64,000 nt of DNA from an uncultured Lentibacter sp. (GTDB lineage: Bacteria > Pseudomonadota > Alphaproteobacteria > Rhodobacterales > Rhodobacteraceae): NCBI GenBank assembly GCA_947497495.1, contig CANMGT010000003.1:1-64000 (forward strand), written 5' to 3'. Each line of letters opens with the position of its first letter. The first letter of the stretch is position 1. This document shows positions 18,680 to 28,044 of this stretch, piece by piece. The notes beneath the pieces are model-generated. The model saw nothing but the letters and a program-made list of their open reading frames with translations. It made no database searches and had not been told where the DNA came from. A program made the position numbers and the translations under genes.

Positions 18680-19135
18680 ATGCTTGATGACGCGGATCGG
18701 CGCATTCTAAGGCAGATACAGTCAGAGCCTGAGTCGGCGATTGCTGAGCTTGCCCAGCGTTGCAACCTCAGCACGGCGGCTTGTTGGCGGCGAGTGGAGA
18801 AATTGCAAGCAAGTGGGGTGATTGGAGCGCAAGAAGTGCTGATCGACTGGCAAACCCTTGGCTATAGCGTGGAGGTAAGCCTGCGCATCACGTTGGATAA
18901 AACTCAGACGAATGCGTTTGACGCCTTCATTGTGGCAGTGCGCCTCGTGCCTGAAGTGCTCGAAATTCAAACGTTTCTCGGGCGTGTAGATGTGCGCCTT
19001 TCGATCATTGCGCGGGATATGTCGCATTATCAGGAAATATACCGCAGCCGCATTCTGAACTTGCCGCATATGGCGGATATCGAAGCGCTAATGCATGTCG
19101 CGCGGATCAAGCAAGATGAGGCGTTGCCGATATGA
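18680..19135 (+). CDS. Lrp/AsnC-family transcriptional regulator 1
   Basis: A 151-residue regulator with the family's N-terminal winged helix-turn-helix (LDDADRRILRQIQ, then the LSTAACWRRVEKLQASGVI recognition region at about 33-51) and a C-terminal RAM/AsnC effector domain (about 65-150). It is transcribed away from ilvC and overlaps the second Lrp gene by four bases. I prefer the ATG at 18680 over a TTG at 18668. Feedback by a branched-chain amino acid on ilvC is a likely but untested role. Confidence 0.9.
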   Translation: MLDDADRRILRQIQSEPESAIAELAQRCNLSTAACWRRVEKLQASGVIGAQEVLIDWQTLGYSVEVSLRITLDKTQTNAFDAFIVAVRLVPEVLEIQTFLGRVDVRLSIIARDMSHYQEIYRSRILNLPHMADIEALMHVARIKQDEALPI

Positions 19136-19587
19136 TCGTGCTTGATGACAAAGACCGCGAGATATTGCGGGCGCTGGTGCGGGACGCAACACTGAGCGCC
19201 AGTGCGATAGGTCAGCGCCTTGGGCTGTCGCAACCCGCAACCTGGCGACGGATCAAGCGTTTGAAAGAGGGCGGTGTTATCCGCGGGCGCAGGCTTGTGC
19301 TCGACAAGGAAAAACTGGGGTTTGGCGTGACGGTTTTCCTGGGGGTAAAACTGGCAACAAAAGGGCGGGTGAGCCTTGAAGACTTCGAGCGTGCTGTCTC
19401 GGCTATCCCGGAAGTGCAGACAGTCGAACATGTGCTGGGGTTATATGACTACCGCCTCAAAGTCGTCGCCCGCGACATCTCTGACTTCGAGCGTGTGCTG
19501 AGGCGCAGAGTCATGACGCTGCCCGGAGCGGGGGAAGTCGAGGCCAATGTGCTCTTGAGCGAGGAGCGGCTCTTGGGGCCGCTTTAG
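19132..19587 (+). CDS. Lrp/AsnC-family transcriptional regulator 2
   Basis: A second 151-residue Lrp/AsnC protein of the same layout: helix-turn-helix from LDDKDREILRALVRDA to LSQPATWRRIKRLKEGGVI, then the RAM domain with VPAIPEVQ-like and GLYDYRL motifs near 95-115. It begins at an ATG overlapping the first regulator's stop (ATGA), so the two are made together and could form mixed oligomers. It overlaps the convergent Hint gene by four bases at the 3' end. Confidence 0.9.
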   Translation: MIVLDDKDREILRALVRDATLSASAIGQRLGLSQPATWRRIKRLKEGGVIRGRRLVLDKEKLGFGVTVFLGVKLATKGRVSLEDFERAVSAIPEVQTVEHVLGLYDYRLKVVARDISDFERVLRRRVMTLPGAGEVEANVLLSEERLLGPL

Positions 19588-20696
19588 CCGACTAGTGCGC
19601 AGGCTTCGAGACGGTTCATTTCGTAGCGCGTGAGCGGTGCAGGGTCTTCTTTTTCGAGCTCGGGAAAAAGTGAAATGATCTCGGCGCGCGACTGATCCGA
19701 GACAGTTCCCAAAGATCTCTTGCCAGGATAGAGGCTCTCGGTTGGGCAGCCTTCTGCGAAAACGATCTGGTGCGCGTCAAACAAAAAATGAAAGTAATCA
19801 ATCGTTTCGGTCGGCGCCTGCGTGATGGTGTCACCGTTTAGCAAGTGCTTCGCTGCTACGAGAACCTCGTGCTCGCCCGTGATGAGTGCAGGGGAGACTC
19901 CTGTCATGAGCATCCTATGGTTGGGCGAGACGCGTAGATCGCGAATGTTGCCCAAAGCGCCCGCCTTGAAGGTTATCGGGGCGTTTTCGCCTGTTCCGTC
20001 GACGCGCCGCGAGCCGATCCATCGGATCGGTTGTGCTCCTTGGTCGAGCGTATTGACGAGGTCGCCTGCGCGCAGGCTCTCGATGAATTTGGGCCCTTCC
20101 GGTGTTTCGATCAACGTGCCCTTGGCAAAGCAGATGACGGCAAGGCCGCTGATGGCCGAGGAAAAGGTGCCGTCTCCAACTTCGTCACCCGAGATGACGC
20201 CATCGCCGTTGAGGTCTATGTCCTGGCTTGTGTCGACCTCCAGAGGTCCAGACGTGCTGTCTAGTGCCGAAAGAACGTCGACACCTGCAGTGAAAATCAT
20301 ATCGCCTAGTACTGGTGCGCCAGGATCAGTTGACAACAAATCGCTCGCGTCAAAGCGCAAGTAGCTGTCGCCCATGCCATTTCGGTTTGAGGGGATCGAG
20401 GCGCCCGGGCTGGCTGTGTAGGTGTAAAGCGCGACATCGTTGTAATAGTCAGAAGCGTTGTCGTAGACGATGATCCCGGTGATCACGGTGTTCGAATTGA
20501 ACGAGCCATCATCATTCGCACCGGAGACTTCATACATGACGATATCATCGGCCTCGAACACTGCTGACCCACTGTGGATCATCAGTTCGCCACCACCACT
20601 TGCGTTGGTGTTGGAGTTCAATGGAGCACCCGACCCGCTGACTTGCGGATCACCGATGATGCTGAACCCGTTTGCTAGAAAGGTCGTGTCAGCCAT
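19584..20696 (-). CDS. Hint-domain (Hint_2) protein
   Basis: A 370-residue protein. The C-terminal half is a Hint_2 domain: the opening CFAKGTLIETPEG (about 189-201) provides the N-terminal cysteine, and VSPNHRML (about 255-262) resembles the TxxH block of inteins and hedgehog proteins. The N-terminal half is a repetitive, acidic, Gly/Asp/Ser-rich region typical of secreted proteins using type I export. Rhodobacteraceae carry many such proteins, mostly of unknown role. I prefer the ATG at 20696; a TTG four codons upstream is possible. Confidence 0.8.
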   Translation of the reverse strand: MADTTFLANGFSIIGDPQVSGSGAPLNSNTNASGGGELMIHSGSAVFEADDIVMYEVSGANDDGSFNSNTVITGIIVYDNASDYYNDVALYTYTASPGASIPSNRNGMGDSYLRFDASDLLSTDPGAPVLGDMIFTAGVDVLSALDSTSGPLEVDTSQDIDLNGDGVISGDEVGDGTFSSAISGLAVICFAKGTLIETPEGPKFIESLRAGDLVNTLDQGAQPIRWIGSRRVDGTGENAPITFKAGALGNIRDLRVSPNHRMLMTGVSPALITGEHEVLVAAKHLLNGDTITQAPTETIDYFHFLFDAHQIVFAEGCPTESLYPGKRSLGTVSDQSRAEIISLFPELEKEDPAPLTRYEMNRLEACALVG

Positions 20697-20914
20697 GTTT
20701 CTGCTCAATCATGCGGACCGTTTGCCGCCCGCTCTTAGCGCAGGGCATACCCCTGCTTTTGTATTTGTGTCAAATTATAGACAAATTGTGGCAAGATTAG
20801 GGCCAAAGCGATTTGATTGAAGAAATGCTCGTTAGACGTGTTTCCCGGCGCGTACTTTTCATTTGATCGGTGAAGCCTTAAGACTTGGGCCTGCCCGCAT
20901 CACAGGAGGTTCGC

Positions 20915-22039
20915 ATGGCATTGCTTGATACAGTTGACCCGACAGGTCTCGATGAGTTCTCGGTTGTTTTCACAGACCGCTCGCTCAACCATATGAGCGC
21001 CGCGTTTCAAGGCGTGATGAACGACATCTCGGCAATGCTGAAAGAGGTGTACAACGCCGATGCGGTAGCTTTGGTGCCGGGTGGAGGCAGCTATGCAATG
21101 GAGGCAGTCGCGCGCCAGTTCGGCGCAGCAGCGCATGCTCTTGTCGTTCGCAACGGATGGTTCTCCTATCGCTGGAGCCAGATACTTGATGCAGGCAAGT
21201 TTGCCGAAGGCGTGAGTGTTTATAAGGCGCGCCAAACAGGCAACGGCGTTGATACGCCTTTCGCGCCGGCACCCATTGAAGAGGTGACAGCCGCGATCGC
21301 CGAGGCCAAACCCGACGTTGTTTTTGCGCCGCATGTCGAGACATCGGCAGGCTTGATTTTGACAGATGAATACATCGCAGCGCTCGCAGAAGCCGCGCAT
21401 GATGTTGGCGCGTTGCTGGTTCTGGATTGTATCGCATCAGGTTGTGCGTGGATCGATATGAAGGCAACAGGTGTTGACGTGCTCATTTCGGCACCTCAAA
21501 AGGGCTGGTCTGCATCGCCTTCTGCAGGCTTGGTTATGATGTCTCAACGGGCTCTTGAGCGGCTTGAGAAAACCACGTCAGACAGCTTCGCCATCGACTT
21601 GAAAAAGTGGCATGACATCATGAAAGCCTACGAGAACGGCGGTCATGCTTACCACGCAACTATGCCCACTGACGCGCTGCGTGCCTTCCGCGATACGATG
21701 CTTGAAACGCGTGACTATGGCTTTGAAAAGCTTCGCGATGCGCAATGGGCCCTTGGCAATGGCGTGCGGGAGATGCTGACAACCAAGGGCGTGAAATCAG
21801 TCGCGGCACAAGGTTTTGGCGCGCCGGGAGTTGTCGTGAGCTATACAACTGACCCAGACATTCAAAACGGCAAAAAATTCGCAGCCCTAGGCATGCAGAT
21901 CGCGGCGGGTGTGCCGCTCGCTTGCGACGAGCCTGACGGGTTTATGACTTTCCGGTTAGGCCTTTTCGGGCTCGACAAGCTCTATGATGTCGACGCCACG
22001 ATGAAGCGGCTCAAAGCGGTGCTTGATCAAGTGCTCTGA
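20915..22039 (+). CDS. Class V aminotransferase (serine/alanine-glyoxylate type)
   Basis: A PLP-dependent fold-type I enzyme of 374 residues, similar to serine-pyruvate and alanine-glyoxylate aminotransferases. PGGGSYAMEAVARQ near 51-64 binds the cofactor phosphate, LDCIASGCAWIDM near 169-181 holds the PLP-pyridine Asp, and SAPQKGW near 190-196 carries the Schiff-base lysine. The ATG at 20915 has an excellent AGGAGG six bases upstream; an open frame further upstream is ignored. The exact amino donor is not evident. It is divergent from the Hint gene and convergent with the hydroxylase, overlapping it by 13 bases. Confidence 0.87.
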   Translation: MALLDTVDPTGLDEFSVVFTDRSLNHMSAAFQGVMNDISAMLKEVYNADAVALVPGGGSYAMEAVARQFGAAAHALVVRNGWFSYRWSQILDAGKFAEGVSVYKARQTGNGVDTPFAPAPIEEVTAAIAEAKPDVVFAPHVETSAGLILTDEYIAALAEAAHDVGALLVLDCIASGCAWIDMKATGVDVLISAPQKGWSASPSAGLVMMSQRALERLEKTTSDSFAIDLKKWHDIMKAYENGGHAYHATMPTDALRAFRDTMLETRDYGFEKLRDAQWALGNGVREMLTTKGVKSVAAQGFGAPGVVVSYTTDPDIQNGKKFAALGMQIAAGVPLACDEPDGFMTFRLGLFGLDKLYDVDATMKRLKAVLDQVL

Positions 22040-23238
22040 CTTTTCACACCAAGCCCGAGCTGCATGAGTGTCTTGCGCACGGGCTTGACGCCGTAGATGG
22101 CGTTGAGCCCGAAAGCGCGCAGGTCTCGTAGTGGGCGCGCTTCGGCCATAGACGCGCGATTGAGCAAATCAATTCCGGTGATCCGCGTCAGAACTTCGGC
22201 ATGTCGCGTTTTGTGGTATTTCTCAAGCATATCACGGCTACCGAGAGTTTCTGGCGCAGCCTTTATAAGATCAACCAAGACGCGCAAATCCCCGAGAGAC
22301 ATGTTTAAACCCTGAGCACCGATAGGGGGCACGACGTGCGCGGCTTCGGCGATCAAAGCCGTTCGCTCCCCACTCATCCTCTGGGCATATTGCGATATAA
22401 TCGGCCAGATCGAGCGCGCGCCCGTCAAGCTCAAAGGGCCAAACAACAAACAGGAACGCGCGTTCATTTCGGCTTCAAATGCTCCCGTAGGAAGCTTCTG
22501 CAGGCGCTCAGCTTCCGGGCTGCGCTCCATCCAAACGATGGCAGAGGCGGGCGTGCCGTCCACGTCGGGCAAAGGAACCAGGGTGAAAGGCCCACCAGAG
22601 CGGTGAATCTCAGTAGAAACGTTTTGATGCGGAATGGGATGCGTCACAGTGAAGGCCAGCGCTTTCTGCCCGTAACGCAGCGTTTTCGCATCAATTCCGA
22701 GAGCCTCGCGGACAGGGGAGTTGCGTCCGTCAGCACCAATAAGCAAACGTGCTTGCAGCTGCGTGCCATCACTCAGCGTTATGCGCGCATTTTCCGAGCG
22801 CGTGAGAACGTTTTTGACGCCCACGCCATGTTTCAGAGTTATTGACGGCCGCCGTTCGATCTCTGCAAGGCACTCGCGACGTAAAAGCCAGTTTGGAAAA
22901 TTCCATCCAAATGGTTGTTCTGAGATGTCCGCCGCATCAAACTCCGATTGTATCCGAGGCTCGGAAACGTCACCGCCCGCATCAACGATCCGCATAACCT
23001 GTAGCGGGGCGGCATGTGGCGCAAGTTGGCCCCAAAGTCCGGCGTCTTCCAAAAGAGTGCGCGCAGGCTGTAGGAATGCCGTTGAGCGCATGTCGGCACC
23101 TTTGGCGTCTTGTGAGGTAACCGGCGTCGCCGGATCCACACAAACGACTGAAAAACCAAGTTTTTCGAGTGTGATTGCCGCTATCATTCCGGCGATGCCA
23201 CCGCCCGATATGACAATATCAGTCTGAATTCTCTGCAT
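22027..23238 (-). CDS. UbiH/COQ6-family FAD-dependent hydroxylase
   Basis: A 403-residue flavoprotein monooxygenase of the UbiH/UbiF/VisC/COQ6 family, which hydroxylates the ubiquinone ring; in alphaproteobacteria the homologue is often called UbiL. The FAD GxGxxG motif appears as ISGGGIAGM (10-18), the DG motif as LLIGADGRNSPVR (about 165-177), and the second FAD motif as LIAEAAHVVPPIGAQGLN (about 295-312), where the usual GD pair is AE. Which ring position it hydroxylates cannot be told from sequence. Confidence 0.85.
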   Translation of the reverse strand: MQRIQTDIVISGGGIAGMIAAITLEKLGFSVVCVDPATPVTSQDAKGADMRSTAFLQPARTLLEDAGLWGQLAPHAAPLQVMRIVDAGGDVSEPRIQSEFDAADISEQPFGWNFPNWLLRRECLAEIERRPSITLKHGVGVKNVLTRSENARITLSDGTQLQARLLIGADGRNSPVREALGIDAKTLRYGQKALAFTVTHPIPHQNVSTEIHRSGGPFTLVPLPDVDGTPASAIVWMERSPEAERLQKLPTGAFEAEMNARSCLLFGPLSLTGARSIWPIISQYAQRMSGERTALIAEAAHVVPPIGAQGLNMSLGDLRVLVDLIKAAPETLGSRDMLEKYHKTRHAEVLTRITGIDLLNRASMAEARPLRDLRAFGLNAIYGVKPVRKTLMQLGLGVKSQST

Positions 23239-23375
23239 GATGCGAACTCCTAGTTGAGGACAAAGTAAGCGCCATCCCTACCAAAGCCAAGGTTTCGAGG
23301 CGCGTGATTTTGGCGCAATCAACAAGCTCTTGATGCTTGAGCTACATTCTAAAATAGCAAATTGATGGCACTTAT

Positions 23376-24020
23376 TCAGACAATCTTTGCCAGAAAGCGC
23401 GCAAGGTCATCTGTGTGATGGTGTATGTGATCCGCAAATTCTTGCTCTGGCGCAACATGCACCGTCTGCAGACCCATTTGATGGGGTACTGAAAGATTGC
23501 GCGCGTCATCTTCAAACATAGCGGCGCGTTCTGGGTTTACCCCAGCTTGCGAAAATACCTGTTCGAATGCTGGCCGTTGAGGCTTGGGGCAATAGCTTGC
23601 ATGCTCTATCCCAAATACGCCATCAAACAAGCCTGAAAGCCCGCGCGCTTTGAGAACGTTTTCAGCATAAGGAGCAGTGCCGTTGGTAAAGACAATCTTG
23701 CGCCCTGGTAGCTCATGAATTGTTCGAGCAAGGCCCGCATCGGGGCTGAGTGGCTCAAAGGAAATGTCATGAACTTCAACAAGATATGGCTCCGGGTCCA
23801 CGCCATGACGATGCATGAGGCCAGCTAGCGTCGTCCCGTATTCGGCCCAGTATTGCTTCCTGAGAGCGTTGGCTTCACCTTGCGCAACACCGATTTCACG
23901 CATCATAAAGCGCGTCATTTTCTCTTCAATTTGGTCGAACAATCTCATATTTGAAGGGTAAAGCGTGTTGTCTAGATCAAAGACCCAAGTGTCGATGTGG
24001 CTGAATGAATTGCGTAGCAT
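23376..24020 (-). CDS. HAD-family pyrimidine 5'-nucleotidase
   Basis: A 214-residue HAD phosphatase close to the YjjG/SDT1 pyrimidine 5'-nucleotidases. Motif I FDLDNTLYP (14-22), motif II IVFTNGTAP (about 109-117) and motif IV FEDDARNL (about 165-172) are intact, and the helical cap lies between motifs I and II. It probably dephosphorylates pyrimidine nucleotides in the cytosol. It is a single gene, divergent from the GntR regulator. Confidence 0.85.
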   Translation of the reverse strand: MLRNSFSHIDTWVFDLDNTLYPSNMRLFDQIEEKMTRFMMREIGVAQGEANALRKQYWAEYGTTLAGLMHRHGVDPEPYLVEVHDISFEPLSPDAGLARTIHELPGRKIVFTNGTAPYAENVLKARGLSGLFDGVFGIEHASYCPKPQRPAFEQVFSQAGVNPERAAMFEDDARNLSVPHQMGLQTVHVAPEQEFADHIHHHTDDLARFLAKIV

Positions 24021-24121
24021 GCCGCGACGCTACGTCTGATTGCCCCAAGGCACAAGACATGCAGACTTGCTTTGAAAGCACAGGCCGCTAGTCTGGGCAA
24101 ACCGAAGTGTGCAGGGATGCT

Positions 24122-24763
24122 ATGATAGACCAAAAAAACCAACAAAAAGACGCCTATACATTGATTTTGGAAGCCATAGATCTCGGGGTTTACAAACCTG
24201 GCCAAAGGCTTGTGGAAAACGAGCTTGCCGAGCGTTTTGGTGTCTCGCGAACCCCGATCCGGGAGGCGCTGCAACGCCTGGAAACGCAATCGCTTTTGTC
24301 CCGGGACGGGCGCAGTTTGATTGTCGCCTCACTTGATCACAATCAGATGGCGGAACTCTACGCGGTGCGGGCGGAGCTTGAAGGTTTGGCAGCTCAACTG
24401 GCAGCGCGCCATGCAACGGACGAGGAAATGCGCGTGCTTCGCGACATGGTGGAGGACGATATCGCACTCGTGGACAACCCCACTCTTCTTGCGCAAGCTA
24501 ACCGGCGATTTCACCATCAACTGCACTTGGCATCGCATAACAGGTTCTTGATCCAACAACTCAATCTGGTTCACCAGTCAATGGCGCTTATGGCGACGAC
24601 ATCACTTGCCGCTGAAGGGCGCAGCAGCAAGGCGCTGGAAGAGCACGACCAGATTGTCAAAGCCATCGAAGAACGAAACGAGCAGGGCGCAAGAGATGCA
24701 CTTAAAAGGCACATTTCAAAAGCATTTGTAACGCGCTTAAAGCTCGACGCTGGGAGTGCCTAG
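24122..24763 (+). CDS. GntR-family (FCD) transcriptional regulator
   Basis: A 213-residue regulator of the FadR subfamily: winged helix at about 10-75 with ELAERFGVSRTPIREALQRLE as the recognition unit, then an all-helical FCD effector domain (about 80-205) in which MVEDD.., the RRFHHQLH and the EHD..I metal-site stretches are visible. It starts at the ATG at 24122 after CAGGGA. The 3' end overlaps the convergent glycosyltransferase gene by 27 bases. Its target is unknown; no divergent catabolic operon adjoins it. Confidence 0.87.
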   Translation: MIDQKNQQKDAYTLILEAIDLGVYKPGQRLVENELAERFGVSRTPIREALQRLETQSLLSRDGRSLIVASLDHNQMAELYAVRAELEGLAAQLAARHATDEEMRVLRDMVEDDIALVDNPTLLAQANRRFHHQLHLASHNRFLIQQLNLVHQSMALMATTSLAAEGRSSKALEEHDQIVKAIEERNEQGARDALKRHISKAFVTRLKLDAGSA

Positions 24764-26626
24764 GGGCAAGGCTTGCGAACTTGTTTCGACGTCTAGTGAA
24801 AGACCATGCTGTGTTTTGTCCCAGTAAAAGGGGTCAAAGACGAGTTCATACAGGGCTTTGTAGGCGGCAATAGCCCCCAGCGGATAGTAAAAATGCATCG
24901 TAGGAACCCACGCCAGAAGGTGTTTGTGGCTCGGACGTGCGACGGCGGTTGCATTGATCAGCGCATTCAGCATTTCTATGGTCAGAAACGACAAACCTAG
25001 CATCAAGAGGACTTCATGGCTCACAAAAGCTTCGAGCGGGTGTGGCAGGCCGAAAAGCACCAGCCAAAAACTCCAGAGCACGGGGGCCAATATGAACTGT
25101 GAAAGCGCCGTTACAAAGTGCGCTTGAAAGCTCAAAAATTTCCAACTCCCGAGTTGTTGCCACAGTTTACGCGGTTCACGCATGTGCACCAGATACGTCA
25201 CAAGATAGCCCTTTAGCCATCGCGACCTCTGGCGAATCCAAGGCCAGAGTTTGCAATTGGCCTCCTCGCCAGTGCGGGTTGAAATGACTTGCGTGCGGTA
25301 CCCGTGCCGTGCCAGTCGAAATCCCAGATCAGCATCTTCCGTGACGTTGTGAGCATCCCAGCCGCCAAGTTCTTCCAGCGGCTTTCGCTTGAAAAACAGT
25401 GTGGTTCCGCCAAGCGGTATGGCCATGCCCAGCTTCGCCATTCCCGGTAGGATGAGACGAAACCAAGCTGTGTATTCGATCGTGAAACAGCGAGCCAACC
25501 AATTTTGAGTCGAGTTGTAATAGTCTAGAACACCTTGTAGGCAGACAACGTCATCTGGCGCGCTCGCAAAATGCCGCGCGACATTTTCAAGTTGGTCGGG
25601 AGCAGGTGCGTCTTCTGCATCCCAAATGCCGATAATGTCACCAGAACAAAAATCGAGAGCATAATTCATTGCACGCGGCTTTGTTTTTGGGCTGCCTTCA
25701 GGAACAACGACAACTTTCATCCAGGGCGGGAGATCACTTTGCGCAATCGTGTCTCGTGTTAGCTCGTCATGTTCTTCTACTGCAAGTACAACCTCTAGCT
25801 TTGCTTTGGGGTAACTAAGGCGCACAAGCCTCCTCAACAGTGCACTTGCGATTTCACGTTCTTTAAATAGCGGTACAAGTACAGAAATTTTAGGCAGTGC
25901 ATGAGGCGCGCAAGGGGGCGGCACGTCCTCTGGCGGGCTCGACATCTCGGCAACGTAGGCCGAAACTCTGACGATAGCAGATACTATCAAGGTCGCGGTG
26001 GCCCAGAATGCAAACGTAGCGAAAACGACACGGGGATAAAGAACAGTCACTGTCAACAAGACAATTAAGACAAGCAAAGTTGTCAGAAGACGCCACAGGC
26101 TGGTGCGTTTATCCCAGCTGCGGCAACTTTCTCGCAGTGGAACGCGAGCCGAGGCGCGCGCGACCAGAATTTCGCGATGCGTTGTCATGAGGAAATCGAC
26201 GATCTGCGATGGTTTGGCCACGACCATTTCATACTGTGAACGTGGTCCATTAAGCTGCGCCAGAAAGGCGCTATAGTCGTCAGCATTGGCCGCCGCAATA
26301 AGTGTCTTGGCGCCTGATCTAGCCCAAGGAAGCACACGATATCGCAGCAAAATGGCGGGGTCGAAAAGTGTAATAAGTGATGGTTCGGGCTTAGCATTTT
26401 CAAATTCTACTAGCGGTAGAAAAAGGTAGGAAGCAGTCGCCTTAGAGATTTCGTCATCACCCAGTATTCCCTCCGCAAGAAACACATCATTCAGGTTGCA
26501 GTTGAGGTGGCTGGCTTGAGCTCGCGCACGCATGAGCTGGCTCGCTGAGATGCGGGTGGTGCGCGTTAGGTAGCTCCCGAAATCTTCGGGGAGGGCGGCA
26601 GCTTGGGTGAGGGCCGAGTTTGGCAT
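24737..26626 (-). CDS. Membrane GT2 glycosyltransferase with N-terminal GSPII_E/MshEN-like domain
   Basis: A 629-residue processive-type glycosyltransferase. The first 150 residues resemble the GSPII_E/MshEN domain (LNDVFLAEGILGDDEIS at about 45-61), which in some proteins binds cyclic di-GMP; the RLG signature is not clear here. Membrane helices at about 178-225 precede a GT2 domain with DAED (336-339), VTEDADL (428-434) and QRSRWLKG (466-473), the D,D,D,QxxRW set of cellulose-synthase-like enzymes. More helices follow at the C-terminus. It likely makes an exopolysaccharide. I start at 26626, where AGGAG lies upstream, rather than 39 bases earlier. Confidence 0.83.
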   Translation of the reverse strand: MPNSALTQAAALPEDFGSYLTRTTRISASQLMRARAQASHLNCNLNDVFLAEGILGDDEISKATASYLFLPLVEFENAKPEPSLITLFDPAILLRYRVLPWARSGAKTLIAAANADDYSAFLAQLNGPRSQYEMVVAKPSQIVDFLMTTHREILVARASARVPLRESCRSWDKRTSLWRLLTTLLVLIVLLTVTVLYPRVVFATFAFWATATLIVSAIVRVSAYVAEMSSPPEDVPPPCAPHALPKISVLVPLFKEREIASALLRRLVRLSYPKAKLEVVLAVEEHDELTRDTIAQSDLPPWMKVVVVPEGSPKTKPRAMNYALDFCSGDIIGIWDAEDAPAPDQLENVARHFASAPDDVVCLQGVLDYYNSTQNWLARCFTIEYTAWFRLILPGMAKLGMAIPLGGTTLFFKRKPLEELGGWDAHNVTEDADLGFRLARHGYRTQVISTRTGEEANCKLWPWIRQRSRWLKGYLVTYLVHMREPRKLWQQLGSWKFLSFQAHFVTALSQFILAPVLWSFWLVLFGLPHPLEAFVSHEVLLMLGLSFLTIEMLNALINATAVARPSHKHLLAWVPTMHFYYPLGAIAAYKALYELVFDPFYWDKTQHGLSLDVETSSQALPLGTPSVEL

Positions 26627-26722
26627 GGTGAGACTAACTCCTAAGGTTAAGGAGTTTAGCATCACGAGGTTAATGCAATGTTAAATTAACCTTAACAAAG
26701 GGTTAATCTGGCAACTTAAAGC

Positions 26723-27877
26723 TTAACGCGCCGCCATGTAGTCCGCGAACTTTTCGAACAAATAGAAGCTGTCTTGTGGCCCTGGGCTTGCCTCCGGGTG
26801 ATGCTGCACGGAATAGACCGGACGACCCTGCATCGCTATGCCGCAGTTTGAGCCGTCAAACAGGGAGACATGTGTCTCCACGACACCCTCCGGCAGCGAC
26901 TGCGCATCGACTGCGAACCCGTGGTTCATCGAGGTGATCTCGACTTTGCCGGATTGCCTGTCTTTCACCGGATGGTTGGCGCCGTGGTGGCCGTGGTTCA
27001 TCTTGACAGTCTTGCCGCCAAGCGCGAGCGCAAGCATCTGGTGCCCAAGGCAAATGCCAAACACCGGAAGGTCTTTGTGCTGCAGAATTTCGCGGATCAT
27101 CGGCACGGCATATTCGCCCGTCGCCGCAGGATCACCGGGGCCGTTGGAGAGAAACACACCATCCGGCTCATGCGCCAGAATTTCTTCGGCAGTGGCGGTG
27201 GCTGGCAGAACTGTCACGTCACATCCGGCAGAGGCGAGGCAGCGCAAAATGTTGCGCTTGGCGCCAAAGTCGACCGCAACAACCTTGTGCTTGGCCTCTT
27301 GCTGGCGGGCATAGCCGTCTGGCCACGCCCAACGCATCTCGTCCCAGCGATATGACTGCGTGCAGGTCACTTCCTTGGCAAGGTCCATCCCTTCCAAGCC
27401 GGCAAAGCCGCGCGCCGCCTCCACGAGGGCCTCGGTGTCGAAGTTTCCGTCGGGGTCATGCGCGATAGCGACATGCGGTGAGCCAAGCTGGCGAATGGCA
27501 CGGGTGAGGCGGCGGCTATCAACGCCACCAATGGCGATACGCCCACGCGCCGCAAGCCACGATCCCAGATTTTCCGTTGCGCGCCAATTGCTTGGCGATG
27601 TCGGATCCCACTTCACAACCATGCCCTCGGCGCCCTGTTCTCCGGCCTCATCGTCTTCGATGTTGATGCCGGTATTGCCGATATGGGGGAAGGTGAACGT
27701 CACGATCTGGCCCGCATAGGACGGGTCTGTCATGATCTCCTGATAGCCTGTCATGGCGGTGTTGAAGCAGAGTTCTGCAACACGCTGGCCCGTGGCGCCA
27801 AAGCCTTTTCCGTAAAAAAGGGTGCCATCTGCGAGGGCGAGGCATGCGGTTGGGTGCGAGGGGGTTTCCTGCGCCAT
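26723..27877 (-). CDS. carA: Carbamoyl-phosphate synthase small (glutaminase) subunit
   Basis: Hydrolyses glutamine and passes ammonia to CarB for carbamoyl phosphate, needed for arginine and pyrimidines. The 384-residue protein has the N-terminal CPSase small-chain domain (GTLFYGKGFGATG... MTGYQEIMTDPSYAGQI) and a class I amidotransferase domain with the nucleophile in VFGICLGHQML (near residues 269-279) and the HHPEASPGP motif near the end. carB is not adjacent. It is divergent from yqeY, which is the usual Rhodobacterales order. Confidence 0.97.
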   Translation of the reverse strand: MAQETPSHPTACLALADGTLFYGKGFGATGQRVAELCFNTAMTGYQEIMTDPSYAGQIVTFTFPHIGNTGINIEDDEAGEQGAEGMVVKWDPTSPSNWRATENLGSWLAARGRIAIGGVDSRRLTRAIRQLGSPHVAIAHDPDGNFDTEALVEAARGFAGLEGMDLAKEVTCTQSYRWDEMRWAWPDGYARQQEAKHKVVAVDFGAKRNILRCLASAGCDVTVLPATATAEEILAHEPDGVFLSNGPGDPAATGEYAVPMIREILQHKDLPVFGICLGHQMLALALGGKTVKMNHGHHGANHPVKDRQSGKVEITSMNHGFAVDAQSLPEGVVETHVSLFDGSNCGIAMQGRPVYSVQHHPEASPGPQDSFYLFEKFADYMAAR

Positions 27878-28044
27878 GACGAGTCACTCCTGCTTAAAAA
27901 TCTGCCGATAAGTATGCCTCAGGGCACCTCGGGTCAAGGGGGGCTCAGGCCTGTTGTCAGCGCGGCGCAGTTTCGCTAGGGTGCGCCACTGACGAACCAC
28001 TCAACAACACCTGACACTGACATCCGAAGAATGGATTTACGCAA

